A stretch of DNA of 64,000 bases from Cellulomonas sp. NS3. Its GTDB lineage: Bacteria; Actinomycetota; Actinomycetes; Actinomycetales; Cellulomonadaceae. The notes under the pieces were generated by a model that saw only the letters and a list, made by a program, of their open reading frames with translations, ran no database searches and was not told the origin of the DNA. Shown here piece after piece: positions 41,530 to 49,841 of the stretch. Numbering within the stretch: the stretch's first letter is position 1; the number at the start of each line of letters is the position of its first letter. The stretch spans positions 4,526,001-4,590,000 of the forward strand of contig NZ_CP103289.1 in the NCBI RefSeq assembly GCF_024757985.1, given 5' to 3'. Made by a program: the position numbers and the translations under genes.

Positions 41530-41621
41530 GCGAGCGCCCTCGGTCGACAGGTGCACGCACGCCGGGGCGCGACGGTGCCGACGGACGAGCGGCGGGCGCG
41601 CGGCACCCGTGCGGCAGCGCG

Positions 41622-42401
41622 TCAGTCGGCGGCGCCGCCACCGGCGCCCGTCGTGCCCGGCCCGGTCGGTCGCACGCCCGCCAGCTCCGCCGCCAGCACG
41701 CTCGCGCGCGCGATCACGTCGAGCTGGGCACCGTTGTAGAGCTCGGTGACGGTCTCGAGAAACGTCTCCTGCGTGACGCGCGGTCCCTTCGAGAGGTGCT
41801 CGTCCGGGTGCAGCAGCCACGGGTAGTCGGTGAGGTTCCGGGCGATCTCCGGGGCGAGGGCCTCGGCGATCCGCCGGCGGGTGGCGTCGTCCGCGTCGGG
41901 CGGCAGGGCGTCGAGCTCGGCGCCCACGCCGTCGTTGGGCTCGGACTCGACCATCTGCTTGAGGTCGGACATCGCCGACTCGTCGTAGAGCTGCTCGTAG
42001 ACCAGCATCAGGCTCCGCTCGGTGCCGGTCAGCCGGCCGGCGACGTCCTCGAAGCCGGCGGGGACGTCGGTCGTGGTCGAGCCCTCGAGGATCGCGCGGA
42101 TCTCGGCACGCGCCCGCTGCAGCCGCTCGATGCTCTCGGCGAGGCCGGCGTCGATCGCGAGCAGCGCCTGCGCCGGGCTCGCACCGCCGCCGGCCCCGAC
42201 CGCCTCGATCTGCGTGAGGGGGACGCCCAGGTCACGCAGTCGCCGGATCTGCAGCAGCCGCACGAGATGCCGCGCCCGGTACTGCTTGTACCCGTTCGAC
42301 ATCCGCTCCGGCTCCTCGAGCAGCCCCGAGCGGTGGTAGTGCCGGACCGTGTTCACGGTCGTGCCCGCGAGCTCGGCCACCTCGCGCGTGCTCCACGCCA
42401 T
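41622..42401 (-). CDS. MerR-family transcriptional regulator
   Basis: The protein has 259 residues. The N-terminal MerR domain is WSTREVAELAGTTVNTVRHYHRSGLLEEPERMSNGYKQYRARHLVRLLQIRRLRDLGVPL. The remaining 170 residues are helical and lack the Cys of metal sensors, fitting a drug or stress sensor. It is transcribed from a promoter with a 19-bp spacer and a dyad, and the divergent exporter gene has the same kind of promoter, so both should be activated by this protein. Confidence 0.92.
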   Translation of the reverse strand: MAWSTREVAELAGTTVNTVRHYHRSGLLEEPERMSNGYKQYRARHLVRLLQIRRLRDLGVPLTQIEAVGAGGGASPAQALLAIDAGLAESIERLQRARAEIRAILEGSTTTDVPAGFEDVAGRLTGTERSLMLVYEQLYDESAMSDLKQMVESEPNDGVGAELDALPPDADDATRRRIAEALAPEIARNLTDYPWLLHPDEHLSKGPRVTQETFLETVTELYNGAQLDVIARASVLAAELAGVRPTGPGTTGAGGGAAD

Positions 42402-42462
42402 CGTCGCCCCGCCCTTCCCGCCGTCGCGGCGACGGGAACCTCCCGTCCGCGACACCGCACCC

Positions 42463-42493
42463 ATTCAAGACCGTGTTCCCGGAACAGGGTCAA
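42463..42493 (-). promoter_or_regulatory. MerR-type promoter of the merR gene
   Basis: On the minus strand: -35 TTGACC (42488-42493), 19-bp spacer 42469-42487, -10 TTGAAT (42463-42468). The dyad GACC-GTGTTCC...GGAACA-GGGTC spans the spacer. The long spacer is the hallmark of promoters activated by MerR proteins through DNA twisting. Confidence 0.75.
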
Positions 42494-42531
42494 CGGGCGC
42501 CCGCCCGTCGCGGGACCGGTGCGGGCGGGGC

Positions 42532-42562
42532 TTGACCCTGTGGTGGGAACACGGTCTGGACT
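42532..42562 (+). promoter_or_regulatory. MerR-type promoter of the exporter gene
   Basis: -35 TTGACC (42532-42537), 19-bp spacer starting CTGT and ending GGGAACACGGTC, -10 TGGACT (42557-42562). The spacer's ends copy those of the merR promoter. Confidence 0.72.
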
Positions 42563-42624
42563 GCAGCCCTCACCACCCCAGGACGTCCCACCAGCGCGAC
42601 GCCCGCCACCGGAGAAGAGCCGAC

Positions 42625-43254
42625 ATGGACCACCCGTACCCCTGGCTGCAGGACCTCATCGACCAGGTCCCCGACCTCGTCCAGCCGCTGATCGTCGCCG
42701 GCGCCGCCGCCGTCCCCTACGTGGAGGGCGAGGGAGCGGCGGTGCTCGGCATCCTCGCCGGGATCGACCCGGTCGTCGCCGGCCTCGCCGCCGCGGCGGG
42801 GAACATCCTGTGCGTCGTCGCCGTGGTCCTCCTCGGGTCACGGATCCGCGGTGGGGTCGGCGCACGCCGCGCGGCGCGGGCAGGACGGACCCGCGAGACG
42901 TCGTCGCCCGCCGGTCCGCTCGGCGGGTCGACTGTCGCGCCTTCCGCTGCGACCGCTCTCGCGGAGGCACCCGCGGTGACCGCGGTCGACGCGTCCGCGG
43001 CCGACCCCGCGTCGGGCCGGAGCCACCGGTCGAAGGGCCACGCGCGGCTCCGGCGCTGGATGGTGCGGTTCGGCGTCCCCGGGGCCAGCCTCCTCGCGCC
43101 GATCGCGCTCCCCACGATGCTGACCGCGGCGTTCTTCGTCGCGTCGGGCGTCCGCAAGGAGTGGGTCATCCTCTGGCAGGTCGTCGCGATCGTGCTCTGG
43201 ACCGGTCTCGTCGTGGTCGCCGCCACGGGCCTCGTCGCAGCGCTCGGCTGGTGA
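42625..43254 (+). CDS. Small multidrug export protein (Sm_multidrug_ex family)
   Basis: The protein has 209 residues. Membrane segments are LIVAGAAAVPYVEGEGAAVLGILAG, VVAGLAAAAGNILCVVAVVLL, then, after a long variable Ser/Ala/Arg loop of about 60 residues, FGVPGASLLAPIALPTMLTAAFFVASG and WVILWQVVAIVLWTGLVVVAATGL. The PYVEGEGAA motif and the split layout are those of family PF06695, proposed small exporters. The MerR-type promoter suggests induction by the exported compound. Confidence 0.82.
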   Translation: MDHPYPWLQDLIDQVPDLVQPLIVAGAAAVPYVEGEGAAVLGILAGIDPVVAGLAAAAGNILCVVAVVLLGSRIRGGVGARRAARAGRTRETSSPAGPLGGSTVAPSAATALAEAPAVTAVDASAADPASGRSHRSKGHARLRRWMVRFGVPGASLLAPIALPTMLTAAFFVASGVRKEWVILWQVVAIVLWTGLVVVAATGLVAALGW

Positions 43255-43369
43255 CGGTCGCGACTGCTCGCCGCGCGGCGTCGGCCGGGAGGGACGCAGC
43301 CCTGGCGGGCGCCGCGCCGGGAGCCGACCCACCGTCGGAGGACTGACCGACGGACCGACGGAGGCAGCC

Positions 43370-44095
43370 ATGGTGCGATCGATCGCCGACCAGAGCGTCA
43401 CCGAGCTCGGCGGGCGCGTGAGCGTCCTGACCCGGCAGAAGAAGGACCACGTCACGCTCGACCGCCTGCTGCACGACCTGGGCCGGACGAGCGGCGAGGA
43501 GCAGGACGCGGTGCTCCAGCGGCTCTACCGCCTCGTCTTCCCGCACGCGTTCGCCGAGGAGGCCGTGCTGTGGCCGACGCTGCGGCGCGTGCTGCCCGAC
43601 GGCCACGAGCTGAGCCTCGAGGTCGAGCAGGAGCACCAGGAGGTCAACGAGCTGGTGACCCGGCTCGAGGGCATGGGCCACGACCATCCCGAGCGGGGCG
43701 CGGTGCTCGACCGGCTCACGGAGGTGCTCCGCGAGGACGTGCGCGACGAGGAGGACGTGCTGCTCCCCCGCCTGCAGCAGGCCGTGAGCACGCGCGACGT
43801 CCGCCGCCTGGGTGTGCTGTGGGAGGTCGTCCGGCGCGTGGCCCCGACCCGCGCGCACCCGGTCGTCGCGCGGCGGCCGCCGGGCAACGTCCTCTCCGCC
43901 GTCCCGCTGTCCGTGCTCGACCGGCTCCGCGACCTGCTCGACGCCGGCGCCCGTCGCGGCCCGGAGCGCGTGGTCCCCGCGCTGCGCACCGCGAGCCGGC
44001 GGCTGACGTGGGCGGCGCACCGCGTCGAGCACCTGCCGCTCCTGCGGGTCGGCGAGGACCCGAGCACCCGCAGCGACGGGCCGGCCGCCGCCTGA
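43370..44095 (+). CDS. Hemerythrin HHE domain protein
   Basis: The protein has 241 residues. The iron ligands follow the HHE pattern: KKDHVTLDRLLHDL, FPHAFAEEAVLWP, LEVEQEHQEVNELV and REDVRDEEDVLLPRL. The second half is Arg-rich and helical (LSVLDRLRDLLDAGARRG), of unknown role. Such proteins bind oxygen or nitric oxide or store iron. GGAGGCAGCC precedes ATG 43370. It may respond to nitrosative stress linked to the nar operon, but that is only a guess. Confidence 0.88.
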   Translation: MVRSIADQSVTELGGRVSVLTRQKKDHVTLDRLLHDLGRTSGEEQDAVLQRLYRLVFPHAFAEEAVLWPTLRRVLPDGHELSLEVEQEHQEVNELVTRLEGMGHDHPERGAVLDRLTEVLREDVRDEEDVLLPRLQQAVSTRDVRRLGVLWEVVRRVAPTRAHPVVARRPPGNVLSAVPLSVLDRLRDLLDAGARRGPERVVPALRTASRRLTWAAHRVEHLPLLRVGEDPSTRSDGPAAA

Positions 44096-44097
44096 CC

Positions 44098-44180
44098 GGG
44101 AGCTCCCGGCCCGACCGGGCGCTCCCTGCCCGACTCGCACTCCCGGCCCGCCCGAGCACTCCCGGCCCGACCGGGCCGGG
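44098..44180 (+). repeat. GC-rich imperfect tandem repeats
   Basis: About four copies of an 18-21 bp unit with core CTCCCGGCCCGACCGGGC lie just after the hemerythrin gene. They can form several hairpins and may add to termination. Confidence 0.5.
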
Positions 44181-44222
44181 TGCGGCGACACCGCTCGGCG
44201 AGGTTCCAGCCGGACGGACGAC

Positions 44223-44263
44223 GGCAGGGCGGGTGCGGCCGCGTGCGCCGCACCCGCCCTGCC
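44223..44263. terminator. Strong bidirectional terminator hairpin
   Basis: A perfect 17-bp stem (GGCAGGGCGGGTGCGGC and its complement) with a 7-nt loop lies between the hemerythrin gene (+) and the end of the GH30 gene (-). Confidence 0.75.
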
Positions 44264-44279
44264 GGGACAGACCCCCCGG

Positions 44280-47200
44280 TCAGCGCCGGGTCGTCACCGT
44301 GTACGTCGTCGTCGCCGAGCCGTCCTCGCTCGTGACGGTGACGCGCGCCGTGGGGTCGCGGCGCGTCGGCTGCCGGATCTCGACGGTCGCGTACGGGTCG
44401 GCGGCGACGGCGGTGACCGTCGCGACCCCCCGGACGCCGCCGACCACGTGGTCCGTGACCGCCGGGTCGAAGCCCGGGACGGGCGTGCCGTCGACCGCGA
44501 GCGCCGTCAGCGTCGCGTCCGACCCGACGCCCGGTGCGTGCGCGAGCAGCTCGACCTCGCTGACCGTCATGTGCTGCGACGGGCGCGCGGCGAGGACGAC
44601 CCGGACGGCGTCGGTGTCGACCGGCGGGACCGGCACCGTGGCGACCGGAGCGGTCGGCGTGCCGGTCGGCACCGTGACCGGGTCCCCGGCGTCGACCCAC
44701 GTGCCGTCCGCCGCACGCGTCTGCACGGTGACGGTCTGCGCGTGGCTGTCGCCGCCGTCGCGGTAGAAGTGCACCGCGACCCCGGAGACCGTGAGGCTCG
44801 CCGGGAGGGTCACCGTGAGGGTGTCGGCCGCGTTGGCCCGGCCCGACTGCCAGTTGGACCACGCCTTGTCGGTGAGGTCGCCGTTCACGGTCCCCGCCGC
44901 GGAGTACCCGGGCTCGGTGAACGTGGCGGCCGCGACGGTGCCGGGCGTGAGCGCGGCGTTGGCCGCACCGGGCTCGGTGACCTGGACCCGCACGGTCGCG
45001 GGCAGGGTGTCGCCGTCGCCGGCGTCGGCCGTGCCGGTGAGCTCGACGGTGCCGACCGCGTCGAACACCGCGCCGTCCGCGTCCCACGTCACGGGGCGCT
45101 CGACGTGCGCGCCGGTCGTCCGGCCGACCGCGACGACCGTCGCGGGCAGCTCGGGGACGCCGCCGACGTACGTCTTGGCGCGTGCAGGCTCGGTGCGGAG
45201 GAGCGTGTCGACCGTGACGACGACCTCAGCGCGGTGGGTGCTGCCGAGCGCGTCGGTCGCGGTGCCGCTGAGCGTGACCGTGCCGGAGCGGTCCCACCGC
45301 TGGTACGGCGAGAGCTTCCACGTCACCGGGAGCGTGCCGCGGGCGCCGTCGCGGAACACCGGGACGACCGTCGCCGGCAGCTCGGGTGCGGTGCCCGGCG
45401 TGGTGAACGCCGTGGCCTGCTGCACGTCGAGCACCGTCTCGTCGACGACGCGCCAGAGCTGGTTCGCCCCCGAGTTCGGCAGCCAGGTCGAGACCGGGGA
45501 GCCGTCGGCGGTGGCCTGGCCGAGCACCTCGAGGTTCCGGCCCGTCGCGACGTCGACCAGCGTGAACGTGCCGTTCCCCGTCGTGGACAGGATCCAGCGC
45601 GCGCCCTCGTCGGGCTCCCCGGAGGCCGGGACGAGCACGACCGCGCCGTCGACCACCGCGAGGCGCCGCCCGTCGGCCGCGGACGTGACCGCGTACTGCG
45701 CGCGGTTGGTGCCGCTCGTCCGCTCGTTCTCCCCCGTGCCGTCGTCGACCTGCGTGAGCGCCCAGAGCTGGTCCGGCGCCGCGGCGTCGGTGGTGCGGAT
45801 CACCGCACCGGTCGCGTCGTCGCCCGCCGTCGCGAGCGAGAGCCCGCTCTGCACGCCCTGCAGCCGGTAGGTGTGCCCGTTTTGCACGAGCGCCGCGTCG
45901 TCGGCGACCCCGCGCACCCCGTCGACCACGAACGTCGTGACCGACTGCGCCGGGACCTCGAGCGTGGCCCGGGCGTCCTGCACGCGCACCGGGGCACCCT
46001 CGACGAGCGCCCCCTGCGCGCTCGTCACCACGGGCGTGACGGTCGCGCGCCTGGAGACCTTCCCGAACGCCGAGAGGTCCAGCGTCACGGCGCGGGCCTC
46101 GGTGGTCTCGTTGAGATGCACGACCGTCGCGCCCTCGTCGTCGACCGCCGCGACGCTCGCCGGGTCGTCGACCGCGACGAGACGGTCACCGGGCTCGATG
46201 AAGTGCGTGAAGTTCCGGACCGTGTCGAACTTCGTGTTCGTGTAGATGGGGCAGGTCTCGAGGGTGTCCTCGGCGGTGCAGTCGAACGGGAGCTGGATGC
46301 TCCCCCAGTTCGCGCCCGCCGCGCTCTCGCCGCCCGGCTTCATGTTGTCGTAGTCCTCGACGGGCTGCCAGAACACCCAGGCCGTCGGCTCGAGCTCGCG
46401 CAGGTCGTCGACGATCCGGTCGGCCATCCCCAGCCCGGGAACCATGGACTCGAAGTCCTGGCCGTTGCCCCAGGAGCCCTCGACCTCGCTCATCCACAGC
46501 GGCTTGTCCTCCGCCTTGGCGATGTCCCGGACCGTCGTGCGCTGGCCCGTGCCGTAGGTGTGGACGTTGAGCTGCGCGACGAGGTCCCGCACCTCGGGGG
46601 TGTACGCGTTCCAGTTGGTCGCGAACGTGCCCGGGTTCGTCTCGTCCATCGCCGAGATCGCCGCGCCGGTGCTCGACCCCTCGAGGGCCTGGGCCAGCGC
46701 CGTGAGGATCTCCTGCTGGCGCTCGGGGCCGACGTGCGCGCCCTCCTGCCGCCCGCCCGTCGGGTTCCCGTCGGGGCCGAGCGTGGTCCGCCAGTAGCTC
46801 GTGTTCGGCTCGTTGAGCGGGTCGACCGTGTCGACGGTGATGCCGTGCGCGTCCTCGAGCCGCTCGGTCACGCCGACGACGTACTCCGCGAAGTCGGTCA
46901 CCCGGTCGGCGCGGACCTGCTCGGCGCTCGCGTCGAAGCCGCCCGAGACGTAACCGCTCACGGTCTGGAACCACGGCGGGGAGTTGCTGAACGTCTCCCA
47001 GTGGGTGACGTCGTCCTTGATCCGGTCGACCCACCACCGCTGCGTCTGGTCCGCATCCTCGTTCCAGTCGGCCGGGTCGTCGGCGCTCCACCAGTCGGTG
47101 TCGGTGCGCGTCGTGCCCTCGGGCGCGGCCCACCAGCCCTCGACCGCACCGCCGGGGCGCAGGTAGTCCGGCACGTCCGGGGCGTTGCCGCCGCCGATGT

Positions 47201-47519
47201 TGTAGCGCGCGATGTTGAGGTTGAGGCCCTCGTCGCCGAACACGAGGTCCGCGAGCGCGTCCCGCACCTCGTCGGGGTAGTCGCCGGTGGCGTTGGCGAA
47301 CCACACGAGGCTCGTCCCCCAGCCCTCGAACGGTGCGCCCTGGTAGGTGGGGTCGGGCCGGACGGTGACCCCGGGCGTGCCCGGTGCCGGTGCTGCGGGT
47401 GCCGGTGCCGCGGCCGGTGGTGCGGCGGCCGCGGGTGCGGTGCCGGTCAGCCCGGCCACCACGGCGGCGGCCCCGAGGGCCGCGACGGCCCCCCGGGCTC
47501 GTGGGTGCGTGCTCGTCAT
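44280..47519 (-). CDS. Secreted GH30 glycosidase, beta-1,6-galactanase type, with ricin-like domain
   Basis: The protein has 1079 residues: signal peptide (1-33), Ala/Pro linker, GH30 catalytic domain (about 50-440), a ricin-type beta-trefoil (about 545-690), two bacterial Ig-like domains (about 700-860), a discoidin-like domain with VHFYRDGGDSHAQTV, and an Ig-like C-terminus. The acid/base is E237 in DPLNEPNTSYW; the nucleophile is in LWMSEVEGSWG (E345 or E347). The sequence style is that of beta-1,6-galactanases (GH30_5) acting on arabinogalactan side chains. It is the last gene of the LacI-controlled operon. Confidence 0.88.
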   Translation of the reverse strand: MTSTHPRARGAVAALGAAAVVAGLTGTAPAAAAPPAAAPAPAAPAPGTPGVTVRPDPTYQGAPFEGWGTSLVWFANATGDYPDEVRDALADLVFGDEGLNLNIARYNIGGGNAPDVPDYLRPGGAVEGWWAAPEGTTRTDTDWWSADDPADWNEDADQTQRWWVDRIKDDVTHWETFSNSPPWFQTVSGYVSGGFDASAEQVRADRVTDFAEYVVGVTERLEDAHGITVDTVDPLNEPNTSYWRTTLGPDGNPTGGRQEGAHVGPERQQEILTALAQALEGSSTGAAISAMDETNPGTFATNWNAYTPEVRDLVAQLNVHTYGTGQRTTVRDIAKAEDKPLWMSEVEGSWGNGQDFESMVPGLGMADRIVDDLRELEPTAWVFWQPVEDYDNMKPGGESAAGANWGSIQLPFDCTAEDTLETCPIYTNTKFDTVRNFTHFIEPGDRLVAVDDPASVAAVDDEGATVVHLNETTEARAVTLDLSAFGKVSRRATVTPVVTSAQGALVEGAPVRVQDARATLEVPAQSVTTFVVDGVRGVADDAALVQNGHTYRLQGVQSGLSLATAGDDATGAVIRTTDAAAPDQLWALTQVDDGTGENERTSGTNRAQYAVTSAADGRRLAVVDGAVVLVPASGEPDEGARWILSTTGNGTFTLVDVATGRNLEVLGQATADGSPVSTWLPNSGANQLWRVVDETVLDVQQATAFTTPGTAPELPATVVPVFRDGARGTLPVTWKLSPYQRWDRSGTVTLSGTATDALGSTHRAEVVVTVDTLLRTEPARAKTYVGGVPELPATVVAVGRTTGAHVERPVTWDADGAVFDAVGTVELTGTADAGDGDTLPATVRVQVTEPGAANAALTPGTVAAATFTEPGYSAAGTVNGDLTDKAWSNWQSGRANAADTLTVTLPASLTVSGVAVHFYRDGGDSHAQTVTVQTRAADGTWVDAGDPVTVPTGTPTAPVATVPVPPVDTDAVRVVLAARPSQHMTVSEVELLAHAPGVGSDATLTALAVDGTPVPGFDPAVTDHVVGGVRGVATVTAVAADPYATVEIRQPTRRDPTARVTVTSEDGSATTTYTVTTRR

Positions 47520-47595
47520 CGAACAGCTCTCCTTCGTCTCGTACGTCGTCGTACGTCGTCGTCTCCTCCCGGGCTGCGGCGCGGCAGCTCCGGCG

Positions 47596-47617
47596 GGCGG
47601 ACCCTGCCCGGTCCGCC
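47596..47617 (-). terminator. Intercistronic hairpin between GH42 and GH30 genes
   Basis: GGCGGACC and GGTCCGCC form an 8-bp stem with a 6-nt loop, 28-49 bp after the GH42 stop. It may reduce read-through or protect the upstream mRNA. Confidence 0.45.
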
Positions 47618-47644
47618 GCCGCGCCGCCCGTGCCCGGGCGTCCT

Positions 47645-49735
47645 CTACCGGGCCGCGCGCCGGAGCACCGCGACACCGCGCGGGCCCAGCACGAGCGGAC
47701 CCGTCGCCCCCTGCCCCCTCTCCCCCAGCAGCACGTCACCGTCGACCGCGACCTCGACGGCCTCGGCGGTCCGGTTGACCAGGAACCAGAACGCGTCCGC
47801 CTCGGTCGCGCGCACGGCGAGCTCGACGCGGCCGCGCACCTCCTGGGGCAGCTCGCTCGTGACGCCCGCGCCGTCGAGCACCGCCGTCAGCACCGGGCGC
47901 AGGCCGTCGACCCCGAGGCGCGTCGAGACGTAGGTCGCGGACCCGCCGGACCCGCCGCCGTCGACCCCGGCGTCCCCACCGGCCGCGGACCCGACGCGTC
48001 GCCGCGTCACCGCCGCGCGCCCGTCGAGGTCGCCCCCGGCGTACCGCGCGAGCACCTCCACCGCGTCGTCCGTCACGTCGACCCGCTCGCTCCAGAGCGT
48101 CCCCACGGTGCCGTCGTCGAGCGTCACCGTCTCGTCGTCCAGGAGCGGCTCGAGCTCCTCGACGCGGATGCCGAGCAGGTCCCGCAGGGGGCCCGGGTAG
48201 CCGCCGAGCCACGCGTGGTCGTGCTCGTCGACGACCCCCGAGAAGTACGTGGTGACGAGGTGCCCGCCACCCGCGACGTACGCGGTGAGCTCGTCGGCGA
48301 GCGCCTGCGGCACGACGTGCAGCACGGGCGCGACGACCACGGCGTACCCGGTCAGCGGCGCGCCGGTCGGGACCACGTCGGCCCGGACGCCCGCGGCCAG
48401 CAGCGCCGAGTACCAGTCGAGCGCCTCCGCCCGGTAGCGCAGGCGGTCGGACGGGTGGGAGTCCTGCTCGCTCGCCCACCACGACGTCCAGTCGAACAGG
48501 ACCGCGACGCGCGCGGGGGCCCGGTGCGCGCCGACGACGGGCGCGAGGTCCCGCAGCTCGCCGCCGAGCCGCACGACCTCCCGGAACACGCTGCTGTCGC
48601 GACCCGCGTGCGGCACCATCCCCGAGTGGTACTTCTCGGCACCGGCCGAGGACTGCCGCCACTGGAAGAAGCAGACGGCGTCGGCCCCGTGCGCGACGTG
48701 CGTGAGCGAGTCCCGCACGAGCGCGCCCGGCTTCTTCGCGACGTTGACCGGCTGCCAGTTGACGGCGCTCGTCGCGTGCTCCATGAGGAACCACGGGCGC
48801 CCGCCCGCGAGGTTGCCGGTGAGGTTCGCGGAGAACGACAGCTCGTCGTGGGACTGCGGCCCGGGGTGCGTGTAGTGGTCGTTCGAGACGAAGTCGACCT
48901 CGGGCGCCCACTCCGCGTAGTTCATGCCCCTCGTCTCACCCATGACCATGAAGTTGGTGGTCACCGGGACGCCGGGGGTCAGGCGGCGGAGCACCTCGCG
49001 CTCGGCGCGCAGGTGGTCGCGCAGCGCGTCCGACGAGAAGCGCTTGAAGTCGAGCTGCTGCGTGGGGTTCGGGTGCGACGCGGCGACGCGCGGCGGCAGC
49101 ACCTCGTCGAGGGCGCCGTACCGCTGCGACCAGAACGCGGTGCCCCACGCGTCGTTGAGCGCGTCGACCGTGCCGTACCGGGCCTCGAGCCACGTGCGGA
49201 ACGCCCGCGCGGCGTCGTCGGAGTAGTCGTAGACGTTGTGGCAGCCGAGCTCGTTGTTCACGTGCCACGCGACGAGCGCCGGGTGCTCCGCGTACCGCGT
49301 CGCGACCGCCTCGACGAGGCGCAGCGCGTGCTCGCGGAACACCGGCGACGTCGGGCGCCAGTGCTGGCGCGCGCCGGGCCACAGCGTCTCGCCGGTGCGC
49401 GTCACCGGCAGCACCTCGGGGTGCGCGGTCGTGAGCCACGGCGGCGGGGACGCGGTCGCGGTCGCGAGGTCGACGCCGATGCCGTTGCGGTGCAGCAGGT
49501 CCATCGCGTCGTCGAGCCACGCCCAGTCCCACGTGCCCGCGGACGGCTGGATCCGGGCCCAGGAGAAGATGGCGAGCGACACGACGTTCACGCCGGCCTC
49601 GCGCATGAGCGCGACGTCCTCGTCCCAGACCTCGCGCGGCCACTGGTCCGGGTTGTAGTCGGCGCCGTACGCCAGGGGGTTCCCGGCGGTCTCGGGCCAG
49701 CGCAGCCAGGTCCGGGCGCTGTCGGGGCGGGGCAT
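47645..49735 (-). CDS. Beta-galactosidase, GH42 family
   Basis: The protein has 696 residues with no signal peptide, so it acts in the cytoplasm. GH42 hallmarks are YGADYNPDQWPREVWDEDVALMREAGVN at the start, the acid/base E162 in AWHVNNELGCH, the nucleophile E319 in PWFLMEHATSAVNW and CFFQWRQSSAGAEKYHSGMVPHAG. It hydrolyses imported beta-galacto-oligosaccharides. A Gly-rich insert (GGDAGVDGGGSGGS) lies near 620. GAGGAG precedes ATG 49735. It lies between the solute-binding protein gene and the GH30 gene. Confidence 0.95.
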   Translation of the reverse strand: MPRPDSARTWLRWPETAGNPLAYGADYNPDQWPREVWDEDVALMREAGVNVVSLAIFSWARIQPSAGTWDWAWLDDAMDLLHRNGIGVDLATATASPPPWLTTAHPEVLPVTRTGETLWPGARQHWRPTSPVFREHALRLVEAVATRYAEHPALVAWHVNNELGCHNVYDYSDDAARAFRTWLEARYGTVDALNDAWGTAFWSQRYGALDEVLPPRVAASHPNPTQQLDFKRFSSDALRDHLRAEREVLRRLTPGVPVTTNFMVMGETRGMNYAEWAPEVDFVSNDHYTHPGPQSHDELSFSANLTGNLAGGRPWFLMEHATSAVNWQPVNVAKKPGALVRDSLTHVAHGADAVCFFQWRQSSAGAEKYHSGMVPHAGRDSSVFREVVRLGGELRDLAPVVGAHRAPARVAVLFDWTSWWASEQDSHPSDRLRYRAEALDWYSALLAAGVRADVVPTGAPLTGYAVVVAPVLHVVPQALADELTAYVAGGGHLVTTYFSGVVDEHDHAWLGGYPGPLRDLLGIRVEELEPLLDDETVTLDDGTVGTLWSERVDVTDDAVEVLARYAGGDLDGRAAVTRRRVGSAAGGDAGVDGGGSGGSATYVSTRLGVDGLRPVLTAVLDGAGVTSELPQEVRGRVELAVRATEADAFWFLVNRTAEAVEVAVDGDVLLGERGQGATGPLVLGPRGVAVLRRAAR

Positions 49736-49777
49736 GGAGGTCTCCTCGGGGCAGGGTCGAGCGAGGCGGGGCGGGAT

Positions 49778-49816
49778 CACCGGCGGGTCGGGTGCACACG
49801 ACCCGGCCCGCCGGTG
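49778..49816 (-). terminator. Intercistronic hairpin after the solute-binding protein gene
   Basis: Arms of 16 bp starting CACCGGCGGG (49778-49793 and 49801-49816, one mismatch) with a 7-nt loop lie between the binding protein and GH42 genes. Such hairpins often keep binding-protein mRNA at higher level than its neighbours. Confidence 0.6.
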
Positions 49817-49841
49817 CGCGGGGGACGGCGGAGGGCGTCGG

